From: Fragum whitleyi
Lineage: Eukaryota > Mollusca > Bivalvia > Cardiida > Cardiidae
Direction: 5' to 3'
Length of the DNA: 64,000 nt
NCBI GenBank assembly: GCA_948146395.1
Contig: OX411555.1
Coordinates: 38,417,565-38,481,564, forward strand
The position numbers and the translations under genes were made by a program. Position 1 is the stretch's first letter; every line of letters begins with the position of its first letter. The notes below the pieces were generated by a model. It was not told where the DNA came from. It was given only the letters and a program-made list of their open reading frames with translations, and did not search any database. Shown here piece by piece: positions 37,201 through 44,903 of this stretch.

Positions 37201-38687
37201 CATCCATATTTACGGGGTCAATCAAAGTATCTTAATCAATCTTATTAAGGGTCATCCTATGAATATTCATACCAAGTTTAAATGAAATCAGCAAAGTTGT
37301 TTGGGAGGAAAAGATTTTTTAAGATTTTAAAGTGAAAATGAAACCCACCCAGCCACGCCCATACTTAGGGCAGGGCTCGTGTTTTATCCTTAAACAAGGG
37401 TTTTGACTCCCAAAAATCCCATTTTGACCCTCAACAATTTCCTGCAGGGGATCATTTTGACCTTATGAATTTCCAGTGGCGCAACCTAAGCAATATGAAA
37501 GCTTATAAATATCAATTGTTTTCTTCATACTTTTACAAAATATCTAAATAAATGATACAACATTAACAATAAAGTGTGTCTACAAATAGATAAGTTTTCA
37601 TGTTTTGCTCTTTTTTGACCCCTTCAAAACCAGTTTTGACCCCCAGAATTTTATGGTCAAAGGGTCAATGACTCCCTAATTTAAAAAGCTAGCACAAGCC
37701 CTGTAGGGGTCAATCAAAATTTCTTGAACAATATAAGTAAATGGTCAACCAAGGAACATTCATGCCAAATTTTCTTTGAAATCAACAAAATGGTTTTGGA
37801 AAAGGTTTTAAGTGACTTTTATGTGAAAATAAGCCCAGCCCTTCTACACACATTTTTGAGGATCAATCAAAATTTCAACATCGAATCTTTTCACTGAAAT
37901 TATCAAAAATCTTTTATTATGACGTCTTAGAAATCTTATTAACCGGGATTTTCTAGGTAAAGGGTCACCCAAGGAACATTCATGCAAAATTTCATTGAAA
38001 GGGGTCCAATGGTTTCGTTAGAAAAGAATTGTTTTTAAAATTCTAAAGGGAAAATAAGCCCTACCCTGCCAAAGCTAAATTTGGGGTTCAATCAAAATTT
38101 CTTAGACAACTTAAGAAGAGGGTCACCTAAGGATAATTTCTGCCAAGTTTGATTAAAATTGGCCTGTTATTGTTTTGGACAAGAAAATGTTTAAAGAAAA
38201 AGTTTACACAAGGACAGGACACACACACGACAGACACATCACCATGACATAAGCTATCTGGACTTTGGAAAATGGAGATAAATACAAATGTTCGCATAAG
38301 CATGTTTTTGAGCATCCTGGGTGAAAACGACTAAGACCCCTCCCCCCCATCCCAAAAGCCAGATAGCTGTTTTGAAGATTGTTATTTTTTATGTGACACC
38401 ATTCTCTAAATTTACGACAGAACATCATGAATATATATGTATAAAGTCATCTAAAAGACGATTTCATCACAATAATCGAGCCTGATTAAACTGCACTTCT
38501 CGCGAAATCCCATTGCAATCTATAACAATATTCTTGTGAATAACTGTATACTCATATATGATTTATATATCTCAATGTCAACGTCTGAACGATATGATTT
38601 GACCATTTCTAGATGAATTACAGAATAACAAACCTTTTTAGGATCCACAATCTGTATTTCCACATTTTCTGGTAAGGGCGCGGCCAT
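25120..38687 (-). CDS. SMYD5: SMYD5, SET and MYND domain lysine methyltransferase
   Basis: SMYD5 transfers methyl groups from S-adenosylmethionine to lysine. Reported substrates of the vertebrate enzyme include H4K20, H3K36 and ribosomal protein eL40. Ten exons on the minus strand were joined by GT/AG and phase, from [18 protein letters not shown] to ...[15 protein letters not shown]: 38687-38634, 36881-36633, 35608-35417, 33958-33854, 33471-33409, 32811-32741, 32350-~32244, 28113-28019, 26825-26752, 25234-25120. The SET domain starts at GKGLFA and is split by a MYND-type cysteine cluster ([20 protein letters not shown]...YHQYLC). The NHSCDPNAE and NYLGDC motifs form the SET core, and C-x-C-x2-C (CDCSKC) is the post-SET zinc site. 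The acidic tail is typical of SMYD5. Located exons total ~375 codons; the vertebrate protein is near 418. One exon of roughly 20 codons before NHSC was not found. Confidence 0.92.
25481..25538. repeat. Palindromic element A, gcacttac subtype (near perfect)
   Basis: gcacaaaactaatgtaagtg then cctaaaaatatttagg then cacttacattagttttgctc: a nearly perfect 58 bp palindrome in a SMYD5-side intron, expected to form a single long hairpin in RNA. Confidence 0.8.
25878..26265. repeat. Array-bodied element (family G), short copy
   Basis: Head gaccatgatggtcctagatc then gctcacttgag; end hairpin gctcatcttgagcacttcgtgctcagatgagc at about 26231-26262. Only two or so body units remain. Lies in the SMYD5 intron before the last exon. 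Confidence 0.65.
26410..26689. mobile_element. MITE family E copy 1
   Basis: Inverted ends gtgacccatcatgcgaaaag and cttttcgtgtgatgggtcac, ~25 bp. The interior has a second inverted pair, ctgaaaattgaattatttaa and its complement. Relatives: 33984-34238 and a fragment at 32060-32163. Confidence 0.75.
26752..26825 (-). CDS. SMYD5: SMYD5 exon 9
   Basis: Acceptor taccacag, donor TTAAG|GTGAGT, phase 0 in and 2 out. Encodes [24 protein letters not shown]. The INY tyrosine is the conserved SET catalytic-channel residue, and SRSRHSRQK is typical of SMYD5. Confidence 0.92.
27341..27578. mobile_element. MITE family D copy
   Basis: Ends gagcctgcgtgtgagatttc and aaatgtcacacacaggctc with the family core actctggtcagactgtgcag. 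Confidence 0.75.
27842..27873. repeat. T-run/G-run homopolymer
   Basis: A run of T followed by about 21 G. The exact length is prone to sequencing error. Confidence 0.8.
28019..28113 (-). CDS. SMYD5: SMYD5 exon with SET-core NHSC motif
   Basis: Acceptor ttgacag|GTAACC, donor GAAGAG|GTAAAT. Encodes [20 protein letters not shown] then [15 protein letters not shown] is the cofactor-binding motif of SET domains. It enters with two bases, so the exon before it must end in phase 1, probably T of a Cys codon. Confidence 0.92.
28270..28450 (-). mobile_element. SINE body (minus), copy 1
   Basis: Shares with 29400-29600, 40130-40440 and 41933-42150 the blocks tttcaacaatctttcaatta, caatagattcctggtatttc and accattacatcctttccta. 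The low-coordinate end carries (gttt)n, i.e. a CAAA-type tail on the minus strand. The 40.4 kb copy has a tRNA-like head, so this is taken as a tRNA-derived SINE. Confidence 0.55.
29400..29600 (-). mobile_element. SINE body (minus), copy 2
   Basis: tgtttgtttgaatagggttt, gcgatggctggcgcacctta, caatggattcctggtatttc. Ends at gtgggagacaaatagtcgg; palindrome B follows at 29610. Confidence 0.55.
29610..29649. repeat. Palindromic element B core
   Basis: acccattggaatcgtctcaa and its perfect reverse complement, forming a 40 bp uninterrupted palindrome at the end of a SINE copy. Confidence 0.7.
31830..32035. repeat. Array-bodied element (family G), fragment
   Basis: Head hairpin aaggccaaaatggccctt, gctcacctt, then one unit (ctggcaaagttt, ctataaaatgg). 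Same family as 42650. Confidence 0.55.
32244..32350 (-). CDS. SMYD5: SMYD5 exon 7 (3' end uncertain)
   Basis: Acceptor ttttttcag. Encodes [20 protein letters not shown] then [15 protein letters not shown], matching the family block before the SET core. The donor is ambiguous: AGGG|GTTTGT (end 32244), GTTT|GTATCT (about 32240) or AAG|GTAGTG (about 32227). A family C MITE end (ctaccttaa) begins within ~15 bp of the likely donor and may have altered it. Confidence 0.78.
32741..32811 (-). CDS. SMYD5: SMYD5 exon 6
   Basis: Acceptor ctattacag, donor TCAAG|GTATGA, phase 0 in and 2 out. Encodes [20 protein letters not shown] then IGS, the conserved [14 protein letters not shown] block. Confidence 0.9.
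33082..33319. mobile_element. MITE family D copy
   Basis: Ends tgagcctgtgagtgacattt and aaatgtcacacacaggctca; core gaagactctggtcagactgt. It lies 90 bp from SMYD5 exon 5. Confidence 0.75.
33409..33471 (-). CDS. SMYD5: SMYD5 exon 5
   Basis: Acceptor tcgtttcag, donor CAACAG|GTAACG, phase 0. Encodes [21 protein letters not shown]. Confidence 0.87.
33854..33958 (-). CDS. SMYD5: SMYD5 exon 4
   Basis: Acceptor ttttgtag, donor CAA|GTAAGT, phase 0. Encodes [20 protein letters not shown] then [15 protein letters not shown], matching the helical linker of SMYD5. A family E MITE starts 26 bp upstream of the acceptor. Confidence 0.88.
33984..34238. mobile_element. MITE family E copy 2
   Basis: gtgacccgtcacgcgaaaag at left and ttttgcttgacgggtcac at right; internal gcgctgttcgcgcagtctga hairpin. 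Confidence 0.75.
34940..35369. mobile_element. TIR element with 10 bp target duplication (Mutator-like)
   Basis: Inverted ends cattcggaacaccactcggc and gccgagtgatgttccgaatg. The flanks are identical aatgttattc on both sides, a 10 bp direct repeat. A target duplication of 9-10 bp suggests a Mutator-type non-autonomous element. It ends 47 bp from the SMYD5 exon 3 donor. Confidence 0.7.
35417..35608 (-). CDS. SMYD5: SMYD5 exon 3
   Basis: Phase 0 at both ends; donor AAACAG|GTAAGT. Encodes [20 protein letters not shown] then [20 protein letters not shown] and [25 protein letters not shown]...YHQYLC completes the MYND zinc ligands; [11 protein letters not shown] is a signature of SMYD5. Confidence 0.93.
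36036..36276. mobile_element. Harbinger-like MITE, CAG target duplication, copy 1
   Basis: gggcccgttttac ... gtaaaacgggccc flanked by CAG on both sides (36033-36035, 36277-36279). Palindrome B core (cattggaatcgtctttagaa) at the centre. CWG three-base duplications are typical of PIF/Harbinger. It disrupts the donor region of the extra SMYD5 exon 2 fragment. Confidence 0.72.
36280..36345 (-). pseudogene. Decayed copy of SMYD5 exon 2 end plus donor
   Basis: Matches 36630-36693 (end of exon 2 and first intron bases) through tacctgacattgag, acaaacaac and acattaacactacaacagtc. The intron bases beyond the donor (ataatca) are found on the other side of the MITE at 36025-36032, so the copy was whole before the MITE landed. 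Confidence 0.8.
36475..36601. mobile_element. piggyBac-type MITE, third copy of cccttatgctgaa subfamily
   Basis: The right end gacaaggg + TTAA and the internal block cagactgcacatatgtga match the 15883 copy in reverse. Lies just past the SMYD5 exon 2 donor. Confidence 0.55.
36633..36881 (-). CDS. SMYD5: SMYD5 exon 2
   Basis: Phase 0 at both ends (tttatag|GGT ... CAG|GTACCT). Encodes [40 protein letters not shown] and [10 protein letters not shown]: the N-terminal SET strand and the first zinc-binding cysteines of the MYND insert. The last ~65 bp plus donor are duplicated at 36280-36345. Confidence 0.93.
36908..38260. repeat. Array-bodied element (family G) in SMYD5 intron 1
   Basis: Head hairpin gaggccgaagagggcctg, then about six units of ~150-170 bp (ggggtcaatcaaaatttctt, gaacaa, gggtcacc, ccaagttt). 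Ends in a gacaggacacacacacgaca tract. A hAT-like element interrupts it at 37381-37703. Confidence 0.65.
37381..37703. mobile_element. hAT-like TIR element inside the array
   Basis: Left end cagggctcgtgttttat and right end gctagcacaagccctg are inverted, flanked by TAGGG on both sides. Removing the element and one TAGGG restores the array unit sequence catacttaggggtcaatc, which supports the insertion model. Confidence 0.65.
38634..38687 (-). CDS. SMYD5: SMYD5 exon 1, start codon
   Basis: Encodes [18 protein letters not shown] and leaves at AAAAAG|GTTTGT in phase 0. The start sits in CAAGATGGCC, a good initiation context; no upstream in-frame ATG with a better fit was seen. Confidence 0.88.
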
Positions 38688-38870
38688 CTTGGTTGTTGTT
38701 GTTGTTGTCTGTAGGTGTCAGTCCAGTCATTCCCATAGGGTTAGTTCATTTAAAAGGCGTCATCAATCCAAGTTAACCCAGTTCCTATTCAAACGATCTA
38801 GGTTTCGACACTAGTAACGTCAATTTAACCTTTCAGTCTTTATCCTCCTGATCCCGGCTCAGGCCGGTGC
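38684..38870 (-). promoter_or_regulatory. Probable SMYD5 promoter/5' UTR
   Basis: Upstream of the start there is no TATA box. AAGATGGCCGC over the start codon resembles a YY1 site, which in housekeeping genes often overlaps the first ATG. The transcription start cannot be placed from sequence. Confidence 0.35.
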
Positions 38871-39113
38871 AACTTGGATCCCAGTTACAGTAAAAAAGTA
38901 GTGCACAACAGTTGGATAATAAAAAAAACTAATATCTCTTTAGATTAAATGAAAATATGCTTGTTTTTTTGTATGGGTTTATCAATATGTTAATGGAATT
39001 AAGGTATTCTGTTATACTAATGTATCATTATAGCAGTATTTTTTTAATTATAAGTAGATTACCTTGTTCACATGAATGTCCTAGTTCTCAGTCTGCGGAT
39101 GCATATTAGTTAA

Positions 39114-39333
39114 CACTTTCCTGTTTTTCAAAATTTTGGACCTGTCCAAATTCAAAAGTTTGCAGACGAAAATTTAAAGTGGATTTAATTTGAAAAATAA
39201 TCATTCAGTAGGGTAGAAAATAGTGTGGAAAAAGAAGAAATTGCTTGCCAGGAGCAATTTCTTCTTTTTTCACAATGTTTTCTCAATCATAAAATCACAG
39301 GCACGTAAAAAGCAGGGATTAAACAGCAAAGGG
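39114..39333. mobile_element. piggyBac-type MITE, ccctttcctgttt subfamily copy 2
   Basis: TTAA + cactttcctgtttttc at left and aaacagcaaaggg + TTAA at right, both TTAA intact. Strongly similar over its whole length to 17232-17452. Confidence 0.78.
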
Positions 39334-39414
39334 TTAATTTTTGAATCAATACATCATCTCTCTCAACTCCCAGACTGTCATAAAAGGATCCCCTTTAATA
39401 TTTAATTCAAAGAC

Positions 39415-39997
39415 AAGAGGAACATGATGGTCCTTTATTGCTCACCTGAGTATGTTAGTTCAAATTTAAAAGAAGTTGTTTTTTTTCAATTTCTCTATGA
39501 CATATAGCCACTATACAGGATCAAACAACACAGAGCTACAACTTCGAATATAAGATTGAAAGGTAGAGTAAACTGTTTTGTAAGATTATTGACAAACAAA
39601 ACTACAAATTTTGAAAAGTATGTCTGAAGATTTAGAACCTGTATCACCTCTCTCTTAAATGTGGCCTTTCTCTTACCATGGCATCCAGAGTTTTTGATGG
39701 AATCAAATTCTTTTAACAGCTTTAAAAGAATTTCAACCAAGGAACATCCCTGCCAAGTTTCAGATTGATTGGCCCAGTGGTTTAGGAGATGTTTAAAGTA
39801 ATTGTTGATGGATGGATGGATGGATGGATGGATGGATGGATGGATGGATGGATGGATGGATGGATGGATGGATGGATGGATGGATGGATGGATGGATGGA
39901 TGGATGGATGGATGGATGGATGGATGGACAAAAAATGGGGAATGGACGGACAACGGTGATCATAATAGCTCACCTTGAGCAATTTGTGCTGGGGTGA
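39415..39997. repeat. Array-bodied element (family G) containing a TGGA microsatellite
   Basis: Head gaggaacatgatggtccttt + gctcacctgag, one body unit, a long (TGGA)n run at 39806-39925 and a tail hairpin agctcaccttgagcaatttg ... gtgagct. Confidence 0.65.
39806..39925. repeat. (TGGA)n microsatellite, about 30 copies
   Basis: Uninterrupted tetranucleotide run inside the family G element. The frames encoding repeated MDGW or IHPS peptides on either strand are artefacts of the repeat. Confidence 0.95.
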
Positions 39998-40129
39998 GCT
40001 AAAAATGATTATCAGCCCTTTCAAACAAAATTCTTTGCTTTGTCTTTTTGTAATTCTGGCCTTTATCTGCTTTTTAAAATATTCCTGTTAAGTGGTCAAA
40101 TTCCCATTCATTCTACCTGCAAAACCCTG

Positions 40130-40440
40130 AATGTAACACAGATACATTTGTTTATATTGGGTTTAATGCCATCATTGCAGGTATATTGTGAGCCTGGTGC
40201 ACCCAACCATGGCTTCCTGTCATTTCCTGTCATTTTGCACACAAAGACAACTACAACAAGCCACCAGCTGTTCATCACACTAAGGCTTATCACACACCCA
40301 TTGGTGGGAGACATTTGACTTGTGTTACATTGACTTTTGTCATTTTTTTTATAAAGTTGGTTGAGCCGTGTTTCAAACTCACAAACCAATGATTGAAAGC
40401 TCTATTTGTTACTAATGAGCTAGCCAGGCAAGTGCAAGGA
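40130..40440 (-). mobile_element. tRNA-derived SINE (minus), copy 3
   Basis: On the minus strand an A-box-like TGGCTAGCTCATTAGTA and a B-box-like GGTTTGTGAGTTTGAAAC lie near 40440-40370, followed by the shared body (gtgggagacat, aaccatggcttcctg) and ending in a cattaaacccaatataaac tail. Confidence 0.6.
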
Positions 40441-40511
40441 TTTTTTGCAACAAATATAACAGTTGTAATCATAGCCCTCCATTAATTGTTGAGAAATTAA
40501 CCACACAAGAT

Positions 40512-40860
40512 ACTGTCAAACTTGTTATAAACAACCACTACTGGGACAACCAAAAAAGGATCGCTTAAAAAATGGCCGCTTAATACTCATTATGTTTACA
40601 AATAAGAAACATACTTTTTTATTTAATATGCATATTATTGCGAAATGCTCAAAATCCTATATTGTTATAACTCAATAGAATTGTCTCATTGAAATGATTC
40701 TGGTGAGTTTTAGCAACATGGGATTTTTTAAAATAATTTTTAGACCAACAATGCCTACTTTATAGGATATTTTGATTTGAAGGAGGGGATTTTTAAAGAG
40801 GTGGCTTAATAAAAAGGGTTGTAAATAGACATGGTCACTGGTGCAAGATTGACTGCAAAT
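40512..40860. mobile_element. Possible pogo-like MITE
   Basis: The ends tactgtcaaacttgttata and gtgcaagattgactgcaaa are imperfect inverted copies. Internal ggatcgcttaaaaaatggcc and aagaggtggcttaataa blocks resemble pogo-type subterminal repeats. Includes a palindrome B relic near 40690. Confidence 0.4.
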
Positions 40861-41932
40861 CATCAAAGGGTCGTACTATTTTGTCAAAAGTCAATTGACT
40901 GTTATGAAAAACAAAATTGATTCTAACTGTTGTGTTTGAATCAAATCCCTCCATTATTTGCCAAGTGATTGAGTGAACAAGAGTTTTCATCAAAGGGCCA
41001 TAACTCTATAAAAGGTCAACCAAAATATATGCCCATCTCCGCTAGGTATTAAGCATTTTTGTGTGGTTTGAATAAAATCCCTCCCCGAGTTGCTGAGTTG
41101 AGCAGACAAGAAAACATCAGACCAAACTGACTTTCTTGTGAATGGGCTTTAATTCGTCAAATTCCACTGTTAGTAACTTGCAAAGAAATTCAGTGGACAA
41201 GTTTTTTCATCAAAGGGCTGAAAAGTTGTGACATTAACGAAATGTAGCGACATATAATGTCACAACTTCATATGATGTCAAAACATGTTTACTTTTCACT
41301 TGGGGCCCTATGGGGGACATTGGCAGTTTCAAAGAATTTGGTGCATACCATGGGCATATATAGACAAAAGACAGATATTTAGTCAAAAAATTTGGAGTAT
41401 AGTAAATGCGTTATACAGTTTCTTGCCGGGGCTGGAAAAAATGTCAACCCTAACCTGGGGCTTGGGCGACATCATTTTTTCTAGCTAGGAATAATTTGTC
41501 ATATACCCAGACAAGAAAACCCTATAAGTAATAATAATGTACAAATTTCCGCATCTTTCTGTAAAATTTGATCATTAGATTATGAGAAATTTAGCAGAAA
41601 CAAATAAGCTACAGATAGAACCATTTACTTTTTCCTCATACGGCCATAATTTTGTCAATAGACAAGTGAACCACAAAATGATAAGCCCATCCTTAACTGA
41701 TACAAAGTCTGCGAAGTTTGAATCATTATGAAAGAGCCATAACTCTGTCAAAAGTCAGCAGAACGTAACCAAAATGGTTCATGCACATCTCTGTTTAACA
41801 GTGAGCCTACATGTAAAGTAAGAAACAAATTTCTTCTTTAGTTGCTAAGATTTTTTTAGCAGACGCTAAACATACCTCAGACAGACAAACTAATTAATTT
41901 CATCAAAGGTTCATTATTCTATCAAATACGAT

Positions 41933-42150
41933 TTGTTTGTTTGTTTGAATGAGTTTACGCCGCTTTCAACAATTTCGCAGTTATATCACGGCGGCCGGAG
42001 CACCTAACAATGGATTCCTGGTATTTCTTTCACCTGTACTACCATTACACCCTTTCCTAGCCTCCGACTGCTATCTCACATAGGTTTACGATTATCTACC
42101 CATTTGTGAGAGACAAACGTCGGAAAGGATATTTGCCGCCACCGGGGATC
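41933..42150 (-). mobile_element. SINE body (minus), copy 4
   Basis: tttgtttgtttgaatgagtt, cgccgctttcaacaatttcg, caatggattcctggtatttc, ggaaaggatatttgccgcca. The best-preserved body of the four. Confidence 0.6.
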
Positions 42151-43604
42151 TATCAAATACGAATGGACTGTAAAAACAAAATGCACATCCTTGACTGATA
42201 CCAAGTCTTTCTGCAAAAATAAAATCAAATTCCTTAATTTTCAAACTCTTGGTATGACACTAATACTCACCCAGGGGAACAAGTTAACAGTTGTGCCACA
42301 TTATTTTGAAATTCATCCGTTAATTCATCCATAAATGTAGAAGTAATGGGACACTCACTTACACACCCACCCATCAACCCACTCACTAATAAAGGTACCT
42401 CTATTTACCTATTACCATCTATGGAGGGGGCATAAAGAGGGCACCATTCCTCCAGCTGATGGTAACAATCTTACTTTTTTCCCTAAGTAGCCTATCTAAA
42501 GACTGGGACCATCAGAGGACAATAACGATTTGTGTTTTTGTGCTTTACAATAGATTGTAAATGACTTTTAAAAGTAACTTGTATAAGATGTCTGTAAAAC
42601 ATTCATGCCACCAATTAGAGCAGGTCAATCAACAAGGCCAATAACTCAAATAAGAGGGCCAGAAAGGCCCTAAACCGCTCACTTGACTTTAATTGGTCCA
42701 GTGGATCTCATCAAAGTAACTTTCTGGCAAAGTTTCATTCACATTTGCCTAATTGATGAAGAGAAGATGTTATTCCAAGAATTTAAAGTGAAAATTGACC
42801 TGCCCAACCATTCATTACCAAGGAGACTCAAAATAAGCCCCACCCTGCCACGCCCATATTTATGGGCCAATCAAAATTTCGCAAACAATTTTCGAAAAGT
42901 CACCCAAGGAAGATTCTGGTAAAGTTTAATTGAAATCGGCCCAATGGTTAAGGAGGAGATGTTTAACAAAGATTTCAAATAAAAAAAAAAGCCTTGCCCT
43001 ACCATGACCATATTCATGGGCAAATCAAAATTTCGCGAACAATTTGTGAAAAGGGTCACCAAAGGAATATTCTGGTAAAATTTCATTTAAATCGGCCGGT
43101 TGGTTCAGGAGGAGATGTTGTTCGAAGATATCAGGCTCAAAATAAGCCCTGCCTTTGCACACCTATATTTATGGGCCAATCATAATTTGGAACAATTTCT
43201 GGAAGGGTCAACCAAGGAACATCTGGTAAAGTTTCCATTTATATCAGCCCAGTGGTTCAGGAGATGTAGTTCAAAGATCTTTGGCTCAAAATAAGCCACG
43301 GCCTGCCAAACCTATATTTATGGGCCCATCAAAATTTCCCGAACAATTTTTGAAAAGGGTCACCAAAGGTATATTCTGGTAAAGTTTCATTGAAATTCGC
43401 TTGGTGGTTCAGGAGATGTCATTCAAAGACTTCGGGCTCAAAAAAAGCCCCGCCCTGCCACACGGATGTTTATAGGCCATCTAAGTTTCGCAAACAAATT
43501 TTAAAAAGCGTCACCAAAGGAATATTCTGGTCAATTTTCATTTAAATAAGCCCAGTGGTTCAGGAGATGTCATATAATAACAAGTGCATGTTGTATTGCG
43601 ATGC

Positions 43605-44903
43605 AATACAGGAGTCCCTCACCGGATAACAAAAAATCCTTTCTTATAATATATCTCCTACTTACTAGATCTATAACTGTATACAAAATTTGAAGTTGCT
43701 AGCACAAAATGTCCCAAACAAAAATATAAGAGTTAAAACAACCAATGGCAAAAACTCCAAAAGTGGGCGGAGAATAATGATTCTTGTACATGCCACTTGT
43801 CCTCAATGAGATCTATAAGTGTACCAAGTTTGAAGTTGCTAGCACTGATGGCTCAGGAGATATGGTCCGGACAAAAATGTCAGGATAAAAAACAACAAAG
43901 GACAATAACTTAAAAAGTGGATGTGGCAGAGTAACAGTTCTTGTGCATTACACTTCTTCTCAATGAGATCTACCAGTGTGCAAAGTTTGAAAATGCTAGG
44001 GCTTATGGTTTAGGAGATATTTACGGGACAAAAATGTAAGGATAGAAACAACAAAGTGCAATAACTCAAAAACTGGACATGGCAGAGTGACAGTTCTTGT
44101 ACATGACACTTGTCCTCAATGATATCTATAAGTGTACCAAGTTTGAAGTTTCTAGCACTTATGGATTAGAAGATATGTTCCAGGCAAAAATGTAAAGGTA
44201 AAAACAACAAAGGGCAAAAACTCAAAAAGTGGGTGTGGCAGATTAACAGTTCTTGTACATGACACTTATCTTCAATGAGATCTATCAGTGTACAAGGTTT
44301 GAAGTTGCTAGCACTTATAATTTAGGAGATATGATCCGGACAAAAATGAAAGGGTAAAAACAACAAAGGGCAATAACTGAAAAAGTGGGCTTGGCATAAT
44401 AACAGTTCTTGAAAATGACACTTGTCCTCAATAAGATCTATAAGTGTACCAAGCTTGAAGTTGCTAGCACTAATAGTTTAGGAGATATAATCCTGACAAT
44501 AATGTAAGCCTAAAAACAACAAAGGGCAATAACTCAAAAAGTGGGTGTGGCAGAGTTATGGATCTTGAACATGACACTTCTCCTCAATGAGATCTATAAG
44601 TGTACAAAGTTTGAAGTTGCTAGCACACATAGTTTAGGAGATATGTTCCGGACAAGAATGTAAGGGTAAAAACAACAAAGGGCAATAACTCAAAAAGTGG
44701 GCGTGGCAGAGTAACGGTTCTTGAACATGACACTTGTCCTCAATGAGATCTATAAGTGTACCAAGTTTGAAGTTGCTAGCACATATGGTTTAGAAGATAT
44801 AGCCCGGACAAAAGTGTGACAGACAGACGGTTGGACGGACGGACGGACGGACAGACAGAATCAACAAACCTCTAGTCCCCCAACCGGTTACCGGTGGGGG
44901 ACT
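43605..44903. mobile_element. TIR element with eight 156 bp internal tandem units
   Basis: Left end gagtccctcaccggataac, right end ccggttaccggtgggggact: the AGTCCC.CACCGG ends are inverted. The body is eight units anchored by tgaagttgctagcac at about 43691, 43831, 43988, 44143, 44300, 44456, 44612 and 44768 (mostly 155-157 bp spacing). A (GGAC)n tract at ~44830-44860 precedes the right end. No coding frame is kept across units. A decayed solo unit with similar ends is at 48780-48960. Confidence 0.65.

Noticed and set aside
39812..39997. Open frames encoding repeated MDGW and IHPS peptides on opposite strands
   Set aside because: They are simply translations of the (TGGA)n microsatellite.
43605..44830. 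Regularly spaced repeats resembling a CRISPR array
   Set aside because: Units are ~156 bp head-to-tail with no spacer/repeat alternation, in an intron-bearing eukaryotic genome and within a TIR element.
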